A stretch of DNA of 12,611 nucleotides from Euperipatoides rowelli (lineage: Eukaryota; Onychophora; Udeonychophora; Euonychophora; Peripatopsidae). The position numbers and the translations under genes were made by a program. Below are positions 1-7,562 of this stretch, in pieces. The notes under the pieces are model-generated. The model did not search any database, had not been told where the DNA came from, and worked only from the letters and a program-made list of their open reading frames with translations. The stretch lies in NCBI GenBank assembly GCA_003024985.2, contig PXIH01S0001990.1. The stretch is one strand, 5' to 3'. Within the stretch, counting starts at the first letter, position 1; each line of letters opens with the position of its first letter.

Positions 1-798
1 AATAATAAAACTATAATGATAAAATTGCCTTAATTGCAGTACAATATTTGACGTGGAGACCCACGACTTTATACAAAAATAAATAAATAAAACCTAATAA
101 TGAAAAAGATTAGCTACATGTATACTGTATATGATATACTGTTTATAAATAAAGCAAAGAACATTAATGCAGACACATACACTGTTATATGGTACTTGGG
201 TGGCAATTTATTAACAATGCAAATACGGGACAAACGCTATTTTAATTAGCTTACTTTAGTTTAAAGTGAGGATCTATTGTACTCTATAAACAAAGTCTAA
301 ATATTTTTAGAGAATTAGTATCGTAATACAATTTAAGTACACCTTTAACATTAAACTGATTAATAAGTTTTTAAATAATTAAAACACCAAATGCAATAAA
401 TAATAAATTATTAGCAATAATATTTATTGATCTACGGCTTTTATGAAAAGTGATTTTTATATTAAAATCTGCATGATTTTGATGGAGATACTGCAATAGA
501 GATTTTTGTGATAAATATACTTTTGGTTCTTATATTATTTTTCTGTGAATCAGTGTGTTACACCAAATTCCCTTGCATGCTACTCTATGGTAATGATTAC
601 GAACCCTTAATTTTTCACATTCATAAATTGGTAAATTAATAAATATCAGAATAAAGAAGTGGTTTTAGATAACAGAATATTAATTGATCCAGTTAATAAA
701 GTCAAGTTTTTACTTTAAAATATAAATAGGATTTAAAAATTGAAGGTCATCAAATACAATAGACTACTGTATAAATTTGATTTGATGCAAAAGCTATA

Positions 799-834
799 AA
801 AAACCAGATTGAAACTAGTTTGAATCTGGTTTTT
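799..834. repeat. 36-bp near-perfect palindrome
   Basis: Two 12-base arms (AAAAACCAGATT at 799-810 and its exact complement at 823-834) enclose a G, the perfect 10-bp palindrome AAACTAGTTT (812-821) and another G. The whole 36 bp is therefore self-complementary except for one G/G pair. As RNA it would fold into a tight hairpin. The right arm ends in a T run, which looks superficially like a bacterial intrinsic terminator, but the context is eukaryotic. It could be a remnant of a small palindromic element or a chance feature of AT-rich DNA. Confidence 0.75.
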
Positions 835-982
835 ATTTGACTAAATGTTATTGCATGCTACTTAACATCTTATGGTTGTGTGTAGCTGAATTCTTAAGCT
901 TCAAATGGACATCCATATACAGTAAATGCAAAATTAATGGTTTTTTTAATAACTTATGATTAAGAAATGTAAAAAAAAAATG

Positions 983-1103
983 CACCAATTGAAATCATCA
1001 TCACTTTACCTATTAGGTTAAATGCCAATTGTGTGACCAAGTGACATCCAAACTGGTTGCATCCCTAATTGAGTCATCCTCAATCTTGAAATGACAATTG
1101 GTG
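983..1103. repeat. Possible diverged foldback element
   Basis: CACCAATTG at 983-991 and its exact complement CAATTGGTG at 1095-1103 bracket 121 bp of slightly less AT-rich sequence. Just inside the ends the arms stay weakly complementary (left ATTGAAAT, right ATTTCAAGAT when read inverted), with indels. No clear target-site duplication is visible. This could be an old MITE, but the terminal repeat is short and chance cannot be excluded. Confidence 0.3.
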
Positions 1104-1287
1104 AATTGTTGGAGACTTAAATTATTACAATAAGCATTTTTTTTTTCATGAATTTGGAGAGTTCATTTTGTAATTTTTAGTAGAGAATAGAACCATCAAC
1201 TTGTGTATATTAAAGTAAATATAAATATTGAATTGTAGTTCATTAATTTAGCTAAACTTGTATTATAGATGGGAAATTCTCAAGAAC

Positions 1288-1329
1288 TTGCTATAGATTG
1301 TCTATATCAAAACATTAGATCTATAGCAA
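1288..1329. repeat. 11-bp inverted repeat, short loop
   Basis: TTGCTATAGAT (1288-1298) and its exact complement ATCTATAGCAA (1319-1329) are separated by 20 bases. The segment is flanked by a loose direct repeat, ATAGATGGGAAAT (from 1265) and ATAGACGGGAGAT (from 1340). No coding or transposon identity can be assigned. Confidence 0.5.
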
Positions 1330-1478
1330 TTTTGTTTCATAGACGGGAGATGTATGATCTAGAATTTTTAAGAACAAAATTGATGTTTTTAATAAAACTA
1401 ATATTTTGTCTAAGCATAGCCTACCATTTTTAATGATCTGTTTTTTAAGTGTAATAGCCTCCATTTTGAAATAGATTC

Positions 1479-1486
1479 ACATAGAG
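1479..1486. repeat. Left 8-bp target-site duplication of the hAT element
   Basis: ACATAGAG lies immediately outside the left terminal inverted repeat and is repeated exactly at 4449-4456, immediately outside the right one. An 8-bp target duplication is the hallmark of hAT-superfamily insertion. Confidence 0.92.
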
Positions 1487-1500
1487 CAGAGTTTCCCTAA
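1487..1500 (+). repeat. Left terminal inverted repeat of the hAT element
   Basis: CAGAGTTTCCCTAA pairs with the last 14 bases of the element at 12 of 14 positions. The adjoining subterminal sequence GTGGTCCATGGACCAG (1501-1516) contains the self-complementary stretch GGTCCATGGACC, a possible transposase-binding or fold-back site. Confidence 0.9.
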
Positions 1501-1950
1501 GTGTGGTCCATGGACCAGTACCGGGCCTAAGAAAGAAATTACGGGTCCGTAACAACTTAAGCATGAACAAATAAATTTTAACATAAAAACTTAACTAAGA
1601 TATTTGTTGTAATTTTATTAACAAAATATGTTTTCATGAACTTTAATGCTAACGTTTTAATTAACAATTTAAATATGCATAAATTTGAACAAAAAACTTT
1701 ACTATTTGTTATTTTATTAGGTAACAAAATAGGCTATGTTATGTAAATTTTAAAGTGGTTTATCAATGCCTATTTCAACTTCATTGATTTANATGTATTT
1801 TTGTTTAAAAATGTTTGTTTAATTAATCAATTTGTTATATTCGGTCCATAAATACATCAAAATTTGACTTTTATGCCAATATGTATCAAAATATCAACCC
1901 CACTAGTGACGCCTCGTCTATAATTTTGCCAGAAAAAACTTGCGTGGATT

Positions 1951-2235
1951 CCAGTAATACTGGTTGTTAAACCAGAATAGTGTCTGGCTATCAAACTTCA
2001 CAGCAATAGCCAATCATTTGTCGACTAACAAATTATTTCCCAAGTGATCATTCCATTCACACTAACACTTGGTAGTAAAAAGATTAACAGGTTGTAGTAA
2101 ATATATTAAATTATTCATTTCTCTTTAGAAATCAATTGGCTTAGATTGTTTAGCTTATTTTTTTTTAAAGTAATTACATTTTCCAAAATTAGATTTTTTA
2201 GGAATATTGCTGTGAAGTTTGATGGTACTTCACAG
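1951..2235. repeat. Inverted-repeat cluster inside the hAT element
   Basis: A perfect 19-bp inverted repeat, ATCAAACTTCACAGCAATA at 1990-2008 and its complement at 2205-2223, frames about 200 bp. The right arm is also half of a second hairpin: CTGTGAAGT (2210-2218) pairs with ACTTCACAG (2227-2235). ACTTCACAG thus occurs at 1995-2003 and 2227-2235, and inverted at 2210-2218. To the left lie CCAGTAATACTGG (1951-1963, near-palindromic) and a CTGGTT/AACCAG hairpin (1960-1975). This may be a small nested foldback element or a set of transposase-binding subterminal repeats; the sequence does not decide between them. Confidence 0.65.
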
Positions 2236-2799
2236 ACTAGACCAATCAGAATGTAGATCAGTGAGTGGTTCAAAGCTTGATTTTTTAAAATTTTTATTTG
2301 CAGTTGGTAGTTTTTATAAAGACAAATCGAAACAAACACAAGCCAGCTGAAAATAAACCTTTAACAGTTTTTATTTGTATTTTTTAATACAAATAAATCT
2401 CTAAGAATGTTTAAGAAGTATTATTAAAAACTTTGGAAATAATAGTTAACAATTTGTTCTCATCCTGTCAAGTTAACGTACAAAAGCCTTCCGGAGGAAT
2501 TTTAGTATACACAAGGTATTTTTTTTTCTTTCTTAAATTGATTTCAACTTCAATCCCAATAATTATCTCAAAACTTTCTCCTGTTCTTTTTTTCTTCTTC
2601 TTCAAAACTTTAAGTAATAAACACTTTTGTTAACTAGCTAGTTTTCTAAACAATAATGAAGTAATGACTAGCGTCTCTATCCAGATATGCATTTTCCTCC
2701 AGTCCAAAACCTGTTGAGATTTTATTCTTTGGCCACATCAAATTGATGTAAGCAGTGGGGTTTTATTTTTTGTAAACATTGTAGAAACTTACAAATTTT

Positions 2800-2825
2800 A
2801 TATTTAAACTGAAAAGTTTAAATAT
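2800..2825. repeat. 11-bp perfect hairpin with GAAA loop
   Basis: ATATTTAAACT (2800-2810) and its exact complement (2815-2825) flank the tetraloop GAAA. It lies in AT-rich DNA within the hAT element. No function can be inferred. Confidence 0.6.
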
Positions 2826-3181
2826 TTCAAATTGATTAATTAAACAAATGTTTTTTGGTAAAACTAAACATAAATCAATTTAAAAAAAAATCATTGATAA
2901 ACCATTTTAATTTCATTATTTTATAGTAGACTGCATCTTTTTTATCATGAATATTGTCAAATAACAAATATTGCAGCTGAACGCACCTTCTAATGGTGAA
3001 ACTTTGATCTTACTAAAAAAATATGACTTTCCCAATTTGTTAACACGCGAATAATCACTTCATTATTTTAAAAAAAAATAAAACGGATAAGTGGTAAATA
3101 AGAAAAGTAATGTGTAGCCAAGTGCTAGTCCATATGTAAATAATAATAATAAACGGCCTAATAAATGTTTTGAAATGACTA

Positions 3182-3951
3182 ATTGAAATGAAAAGTGAGG
3201 TTTTGTTGTTTTTGAAACAGCATCTGCCATCAGCAAAAGACACAATATTTGAATTTAGAGATAGGTTTCATGATTTCAAATGGCTAATAAAGGTGTCCTA
3301 ATTATGTGATACTTTTAGTTTTTTAAATAACTTAAATTTAAATCGACAAGGTATTGACGTAAATATTTTTAAAGTACATGAAAATGTAGAAACAGCTATG
3401 AAAAAAATTTGCCATGTGGGTACGTAAAGTTGGAATGGGAAATTATAATAATTTTCCCACTTTAATTAATTTACAAAAAGAGAATGCTCAAAGCAATATT
3501 CTGGCTGAGATTTCTACAGCGATTAAAGAACATCTTTTGGAATAGAAATCAAACTTTCAAAAATATTTCCTACCAATTGATACCAGCAAAGTGTGGATTC
3601 GGAACCCTTTTACTGTTAATGTAGAAGATGCGGAAGGATTATGACTCAATGAAAATGAAATTAATTCTATTATTAAATTGTCATGTGACACATTATTAAA
3701 AGATCGCTTCAATAAGGTCTCTCTGATAAACTTTTGGATGAGNTGCAGTGAAGAATATAATAATTTATGAGAAAAATCACTAAAATTTCTTATGCCATTA
3801 GTAACAACTTACAAATGTGAAACTGGTTTATTTAAAAATAAAATATCGAAATAGTTTGGATGTTGAGCAAGATTTAAGAATAAAGTTATCACCCCCCCCC
3901 CCTGATTTTAAAATACTGTGTGATGGGAAACAGTATCACCCTAGTCATTAA
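3182..3951 (+). pseudogene. Decayed hAT transposase, C-terminal half with dimerisation domain (ZBED5/SCAND3-like)
   Basis: Hand translation recovers the conserved C-terminus of this transposase type in three successive frames. It runs IEMKSEVLLFL (from 3182), LCDTFSFLNNLNLN (from about 3302), then after a one-base shift at the A run 3401-3407 MWVRKVGMGNYNNFPTL. It continues with VWIRNPF, IIKLSCDTLLK, INFWM and LMPLVTTYKCETG. After a second shift near 3840 come KYRNSLDVEQDLRIKLS, an 11-C run (3892-3902) encoding prolines, and PDFKILCDGKQYHPSH followed by a stop at 3949-3951. The NPF, LSCD, TTY.CE.G, KYRN.LDVE.DLR and final HPSH blocks are what I recall of the domesticated ZBED5-type hAT proteins and their transposon relatives; this region includes the hAT dimerisation domain. 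In-frame stops are at 3176-3178, 3299-3301, 3543-3545, 3642-3644 and 3768-3770. The frame therefore cannot be translated. The N-terminal BED finger was not found. Confidence 0.87.
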
Positions 3952-4109
3952 AAAGCAAAGCATATAATTATTATTATGTAACTATATGTTTAATAAACTA
4001 ATTTAATAACTAAAGTAATAATTTTCATTTTTTAGTTTATACATCCAAAACTTAACTAAAAAATAAAATCAATACCAAATTAAATGATTGTTTTATTACT
4101 AGTTGATGT

Positions 4110-4121
4110 AATATTTGACAC
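4110..4121. repeat. Probable SINE target-site duplication, 3' side
   Basis: AATATTTGACAC matches AATGTTTGGCAC at 4253-4264 at 10 of 12 positions, the two differences being A/G transitions. The pair brackets the tRNA-like unit as expected for target-primed integration followed by decay. Confidence 0.5.
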
Positions 4122-4252
4122 CTTAATTTAAAAACAAAACAGAAATATGTTTTCTTTAGTAGCCATCACATGATATCCATGGCCTAATCGGGATTCGAAC
4201 GCACAATGTTTCGATTGGCAGCCTGCCTGCTTCCCAACTGCACCACAGAGAC
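4122..4252 (-). mobile_element. tRNA-derived SINE nested in the hAT element
   Basis: On the minus strand, reading from 4252 down, the sequence begins GTCTCTGTGGTGCAGTTGGG and holds both internal RNA polymerase III promoter boxes of a tRNA. The A box is TGGTGCAGTTGGG (4245-4233) and the B box GCGTTCGAATCCC (4202-4190), spaced as in a tRNA. The D-arm and T-arm pairings are imperfect and the acceptor stem is not restored, so this is a SINE head and not a working tRNA. Beyond the tRNA part is a short unrelated tail (about 4175-4122) ending in a T- and A-rich tract. Flanking 12-bp near-repeats at 4110-4121 and 4253-4264 fit target-site duplications. SINEs encode no protein and depend on a LINE reverse transcriptase. 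I do not recognise the family, and the exact 3' end is uncertain. Confidence 0.65.
4190..4245 (-). promoter_or_regulatory. Internal RNA polymerase III A and B boxes of the SINE
   Basis: The A box is the minus-strand reading of 4233-4245 (TGGTGCAGTTGGG, consensus TRGYNNARNNGG). The B box is the minus-strand reading of 4190-4202 (GCGTTCGAATCCC, consensus GGTTCGANNCC with one difference). Both lie inside the transcribed unit, as in tRNA genes. Confidence 0.7.
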
Positions 4253-4264
4253 AATGTTTGGCAC
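4253..4264. repeat. Probable SINE target-site duplication, 5' side
   Basis: AATGTTTGGCAC lies immediately outside the start of the tRNA-like unit and pairs with 4110-4121 at 10 of 12 positions. Confidence 0.5.
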
Positions 4265-4434
4265 ACTTTGAATAAAATAAAACGTTTGAGCTAGGTATTT
4301 TTTTTTTTTAAAAAAAGCTAATAACATAAAATGTTTGATAGCCAAAAAAAAAAAAATTTATCAAACTTTGGGATTTATGGTTAGCTGGGCCATGGAGGAA
4401 AGATTTTGCAAACACTGGTCGTCACTTGAAAAAG

Positions 4435-4448
4435 TTTGGGAAACACTG
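4435..4448 (-). repeat. Right terminal inverted repeat of the hAT element
   Basis: Read on the minus strand this is CAGTGTTTCCCAAA, matching the left end at 12 of 14 positions. It is followed directly by the second copy of the 8-bp duplication. Confidence 0.9.
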
Positions 4449-4456
4449 ACATAGAG
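4449..4456. repeat. Right 8-bp target-site duplication of the hAT element
   Basis: ACATAGAG is identical to 1479-1486. The perfect match contrasts with the heavily broken transposase and suggests an insertion younger than the decay of its coding region, which fits mobilisation in trans. Confidence 0.92.
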
Positions 4457-4549
4457 GATATTTTTTACAGGTTGCATATGTTATAAAACACAATATTTGT
4501 TCAAACTTTGATGCAAATTGATCATACTGTACTGGTCTCATCCTTCTTG

Positions 4550-4622
4550 TTTTCTACGGGGACAACAGATTGCCACCTATGCAAGCCTAAGGGCGGCATT
4601 TTTCAGGAATGAGTGGCAACTC
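4550..4622. repeat. GC-richer repeat-like patch with short inverted repeat
   Basis: This roughly 70-bp island stands out from its AT-rich surroundings. TTGCCAC (4570-4576) and GTGGCAA (4613-4619) are complementary and enclose GCCTAAGGGCGGCATTTTTC. Text of the kind 'CTAAGGGCGGCA' resembles ends of some non-autonomous DNA transposons, but no target duplication is visible. It may be a truncated repeat; the identity is inferred from base composition only. Confidence 0.3.
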
Positions 4623-4845
4623 TTTTTTTTAATATAAATTTTGTTTAGAATATAAATGAGTTTAACCCTTTCCATTTAAAATTGAAATATTCCCTGTGAT
4701 TTTATGTTTGAAAGACACTCACTTCACATCAGCAAAGCATTCACTAAACAACAGAATTTATCAAATTCTTGTTTCAAGAAATTCTCAAGAAAAATCTAAG
4801 TTGAAAAGACAGTAAAATATCTTAGTAAAATAAGAATGGAAATTG

Positions 4846-4900
4846 TATGAAATATTACTATATATTAAATATTACTGTCACTTTACAGCAATATTTCATA
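4846..4900. repeat. Nested hairpins
   Basis: TATGAAATATT (4846-4856) pairs exactly with AATATTTCATA (4890-4900). Inside it, AAATATTACTGT (4867-4878) pairs with ACAGCAATATTT (4885-4896) with one mismatch and a 6-base loop. The two stems compete for the same right arm. The position, just upstream of the possible exon at 4950, may be coincidental. Confidence 0.5.
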
Positions 4901-4949
4901 TAGGACTATAGTGTAAAGATGTTGCCAATGTAAGCGGTAAAGAAATAAG

Positions 4950-5347
4950 ATGGCGTCTTCTGTCACTGCAGTATATCTAGAAAAAGGTACATTTTTTTTC
5001 TCCTGTTATTGTAGTGGATCAATAAAAATATTTACTAATGTCTAAATATTATTAACTTAATTTACCAATGCGCAAACATTAATAAATATAATCATTTAGA
5101 TTTTTATGCTTCTCCTCCATGCTCTCATTTCATTGTTATTATTTTTTTCATTTTAGTACGAATAAATTAGTACAAGTCTAAAATATATCAATAGGCTATA
5201 GATTAGCCTACAAGAAAGAGCTTTTCAAATATGTTATTTTCATTTTAGAAATGAATTATAGCACATAAAATCTACGATAACACATTTTACAGTGGAAGAC
5301 ATTAGACGATCATTAAGTTCACTTCTTACGGCAAATGTTTGGTTGTA
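4950..5347 (+). other. Speculative two-exon coding start
   Basis: ATG at 4950 sits in AAGATGGCG (4947-4955), which matches both a Kozak-like start and the YY1-type element often found at animal gene starts. The frame reads MASSVTAVYLEK and meets a possible donor, AAAAAG|GTACAT, at 4986/4987. A possible acceptor, TTTTACAG at 5285-5292, opens a second segment in compatible phase: VEDIRRSLSSLLTANVWL, then a stop at 5345-5347. The 306-bp intron is AT-rich. CpG-containing codons (GCG, CGA, ACG) are unusual for this DNA. The donor is not strong, no homologue is recognised, and such matches can arise by chance; it could also be the start of a longer gene if another donor is used. Confidence 0.18.
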
Positions 5348-5803
5348 AATTGTGCTTAAGCGACAAATATAACTGTAGCAGCAGATTCTTACAAGAAATA
5401 ATATATTGATTACAGAAGTGCAATATGAACACAGAGGAATGATAGGGTTAATAATATGATGTGATCATAGAATTAAAATAATGGCTTGTAGAGGTAAGAT
5501 AGAATTATTTTGTATTAGTATAATTTAAAACTGTCAAATTATTATCTTATTTTAAATAGTTTATACAGGCTTATTTTGATGAAATAATACCACATTATTT
5601 TTTAGCATTTAGCACTTTTGTGTCCTGAAATTAAATATTCAATAACCCACTTTATTCAAATTTAATTAGAGACTATAATAAAAAAAATTTAAAAGTCTGA
5701 AGTATAGACATCAGGACTCAAAGATTTTACATTTGATTGATATATCACTATTTTGCCATTCATTTAGTGTACTTTGAAAAAATAAAGAAAAGAAAGAAAA
5801 AGA

Positions 5804-5858
5804 ACTTAAAAAGATTTAAAACTTAAAAGGATTTAAAACTTAAAAGGATTTAAAACTT
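5804..5858. repeat. 17-bp tandem repeat, 3.2 copies
   Basis: The unit ACTTAAAAGGATTTAAA occurs at 5804-5820 (with AAAGA for AAGGA), 5821-5837 and 5838-5854, followed by a partial ACTT. The last two full units are identical. It follows an A/G-rich stretch (5775-5803). It is a small minisatellite with no coding content. Confidence 0.9.
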
Positions 5859-6150
5859 GGTCCTGTCTACATCTTTCTAATTCTTTTTTAGTGAAGAATA
5901 AAATTAGACAACAATCACAAATGAAAAAGTGGTAGAATCATTCAGTCCCTGTTCAATGCATTAATTTAAAGATGATGAATATACTGATAGGTAGTCATTT
6001 AGGACAAGGGTTCTATATGTCATTTATTTCACATGTAAAAGATTTTTAAAAAATATTTTTATTATTGATTTTCAAAGATTTTTACTAAAAAAAAATATCC
6101 ACCAGAAAAAAAAAAAAAAGTTATTTACAATTCAATTTTTAAAATAATGG

Positions 6151-6374
6151 TCTTTAGCTCCTCCTTCTTAAAACAACATTGTCCACTGTATTTGCCAGGT
6201 GTAATGTAATGTAATGTAATGTAATAATCTAAAGATCTTCATAAAAATGTTGTTCAAGATCTCACGTTAAGATATTTTGTTACGTCACTGTTCAGAGATG
6301 AATAGAGCTTGCTATACTAAACTACAGAATATTTGCTATTTTTTGTCAGCTAAAGGCTGGAAATCTTATAGATT
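6151..6374 (+). repeat. Dispersed repeat, copy 1
   Basis: Begins TCTTTAGCTCCTCC and ends near CTGGAAATCTTATAGATTA. Positions 6151-6196 align with 7408-7453, and 6270-6374 align with 7459-7562, at roughly 85-90% identity by hand. The intervening 73 bp (6197-6269) are replaced by 5 bp in copy 2 and include (GTAAT)5. The best-conserved block is GAATAGAGCTTGCTATAC. No coding frame is shared. The two copies suggest a genomic repeat family or an old local duplication; flanking target duplications were not found. Confidence 0.75.
6201..6225. repeat. (GTAAT)5 microsatellite
   Basis: Five perfect pentamers lie inside the extra 73 bp of repeat copy 1. They are absent from copy 2. Confidence 0.92.
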
Positions 6375-7407
6375 AATATTGTTTAAATACTTGTAAAAAA
6401 TCATAATCAAATTTAACCTTTGTGCTATTATAGTCCAATTTGTTTTGTTTTTTTTAAAGTAAAATGACCTTTACTACAAGTGGAAAATACCTCTATTTGC
6501 CTAATAATTCGTTATGAAGAAAACAGCTGTAGAAACAATTTCGTTATCAAATTAATCTCAGACCATTTTTAAAAAATTTAGCTAACTACTGATAGGCTAG
6601 GCTTTCAGTCAGTGTAGCGGCAAACTCTGATTAAAACTTAATAAATTACTATGTACACAAAGTGGGCAAGTTTGTTTTTCATGGAACTTAATATAAGTTT
6701 TTATCATTAAGCAAAGCATCGCTATGAAAACACTGTGATTCACTTCTAAGATAAATTTCCTCTCACGGAAAACACAACTTAGGACTAAACTAAGAAGAGT
6801 GCTGAATCAAATCAGATTGATGATCACAGTATAACAAGCTGGGGTGTATTTTTTTCTTCTGTTTTATTGATTGGTGCTTTCAAGTTATAACTGAATTAAT
6901 TTCAAGGTATAGTTACTTTCTTGCCACATCATTTGCTGAATGAGCACAGTCAGTAAATGTGATAAATGCGATCTGATCAGTCAATGAGTGTAAACATTTC
7001 TTGAAATATTCAAACTCGCTGGAATGTTCCAATTAATTATGCTTTTATTCTTATTTATGTATGTGTGCCCTCCTAACTAAAAATGAGGATGCTTGCATAA
7101 TACCTAGCCATAGTTCACATATTGGAGTGGCTGGCTGCTTTTTCTAATTATTGTTTTAGTTATTTAATATTTTATGTAATTGGAGAGGTAGTGGCCTTTC
7201 CAGGTCTCTGTCACCTTATCCGTGCTGTGGGTTACGGCCTAGCTAGCCAGGTTTTTTTTTATTTGTATATTCTTGAATTATACCAGAATAAATTGTTTTC
7301 TTATATCCAGACAACTGTTAAGGGCATTTTGTTAAATAAAGTAAAACATTATAATGTTCCTGACTCAGTTTTTTTCAAGTGCTGCATTCAACATGGAAGC
7401 TTTTATG
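6375..7407. other. Sequence between the two dispersed-repeat copies
   Basis: No gene is supported. Positions about 6800-7010 and 7110-7250 are less AT-rich. A 115-codon open frame runs at 7122-7469 on the plus strand, but its product is a low-information F/Y/L-rich sequence. It runs into repeat copy 2, has no recognisable domain and lacks codon bias, so I do not call it a gene. If the interval is one duplicated unit, its ends are the repeat copies. Confidence 0.55.
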
Positions 7408-7562
7408 TCTTTAGCTCTTCCCCTATAAAACAACATTGTCTACTGCATATGCTTTGGGAGATATTTTGATACATCAGTGTTGAGAAACGAATAGAGCTTG
7501 CTATACTAAACTATAGAATATTAGCTATTTTCATCAGCTAAAGGCTGGAAATCCTATAGACT
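7408..7562 (+). repeat. Dispersed repeat, copy 2
   Basis: Same orientation as copy 1, from TCTTTAGCTCTTCC to CTGGAAATCCTATAGACTA. It lacks the 73-bp segment with the GTAAT tract. Most of the differences from copy 1 are single-base changes spread evenly, as expected for old non-coding copies. Confidence 0.75.

Larger units (their letters stand above)
1..1486. other. AT-rich gene-free stretch left of the hAT element
   Basis: No reading frame of convincing length or composition is present on either strand, and I recognise no RNA gene. The stretch is mostly A and T with short homopolymers, for example an A run near 971-980 and a T run near 1139-1146. It holds three inverted repeats, listed separately (799-834, 983-1103, 1288-1329). 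It ends at the target-site duplication of the hAT transposon. It could be intergenic or intronic; the sequence alone does not say which. Confidence 0.7.
1487..4448 (+). mobile_element. Complete but inactive hAT-superfamily DNA transposon (2,962 bp)
   Basis: The element moves, or once moved, by cut-and-paste. Its ends are CAGAGTTTCCCTAA on the left (1487-1500) and, inverted, CAGTGTTTCCCAAA on the right (4435-4448). They match at 12 of 14 positions and carry the CAG start and CTG end common in hAT elements. Both are flanked by the same 8-bp duplication, ACATAGAG. Inside, on the plus strand, are the remains of a transposase C-terminus (about 3182-3951) broken by stops and frameshifts. A minus-strand tRNA-derived SINE sits in the right part. 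I could not recognise the BED zinc finger or the first part of the catalytic domain between 1500 and 3100; that half may be too decayed, deleted or replaced. It holds several inverted repeats (1951-2235, 2800-2825). The transposase clearly cannot be made from this copy. Superfamily assignment is firm; the subfamily (ZBED5/SCAND3-like) is inferred from remembered conserved motifs. Confidence 0.9.
4457..6150. other. AT-rich stretch right of the hAT element, no supported gene
   Basis: No long reading frame is present. The stretch holds a GC-richer patch (4550-4622), a hairpin cluster (4846-4900), a speculative short exon pair (4950-4986 and 5293-5347), a strong splice-donor-like sequence AGAG|GTAAGAT after a start codon (5481-5500), and a 17-bp tandem repeat (5804-5858). 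The rest is low-complexity A/T sequence. Confidence 0.6.

Noticed and set aside
823-840. Intrinsic transcription terminator
   Set aside because: The hairpin and T run resemble a bacterial terminator, but the window is plainly eukaryotic.
2115-2339. 74-codon minus-strand frame
   Set aside because: It lies inside the hAT element over the inverted-repeat cluster, has no family resemblance, and has ordinary AT-rich composition.
2433-2633. 66-codon plus-strand frame
   Set aside because: It is phenylalanine-rich from T runs, lies in the hAT interior and shows no transposase motif.
3055-3245. Two overlapping minus-strand frames of about 60 codons
   Set aside because: They lie antisense to the start of the transposase remnant and are shadows of it.
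4176-4250. Functional tRNA gene on the minus strand
   Set aside because: The A and B boxes are good, but the stems do not pair properly and near-repeats flank a longer unit, so a SINE head explains it better.
5481-5500. ATGGCTTGTAGAG followed by a strong donor, GTAAGAT, as a first exon
   Set aside because: Only four and a third codons precede the donor, and no compatible second exon could be identified. The sequence before it has stops in all frames.
7122-7469. 115-codon plus-strand open frame
   Set aside because: It has no recognisable domain, is rich in F/Y/L as translated T-rich DNA is, and runs into a dispersed repeat (7408-7562) whose other copy does not keep the frame. At this base composition a frame this long is uncommon but not decisive.
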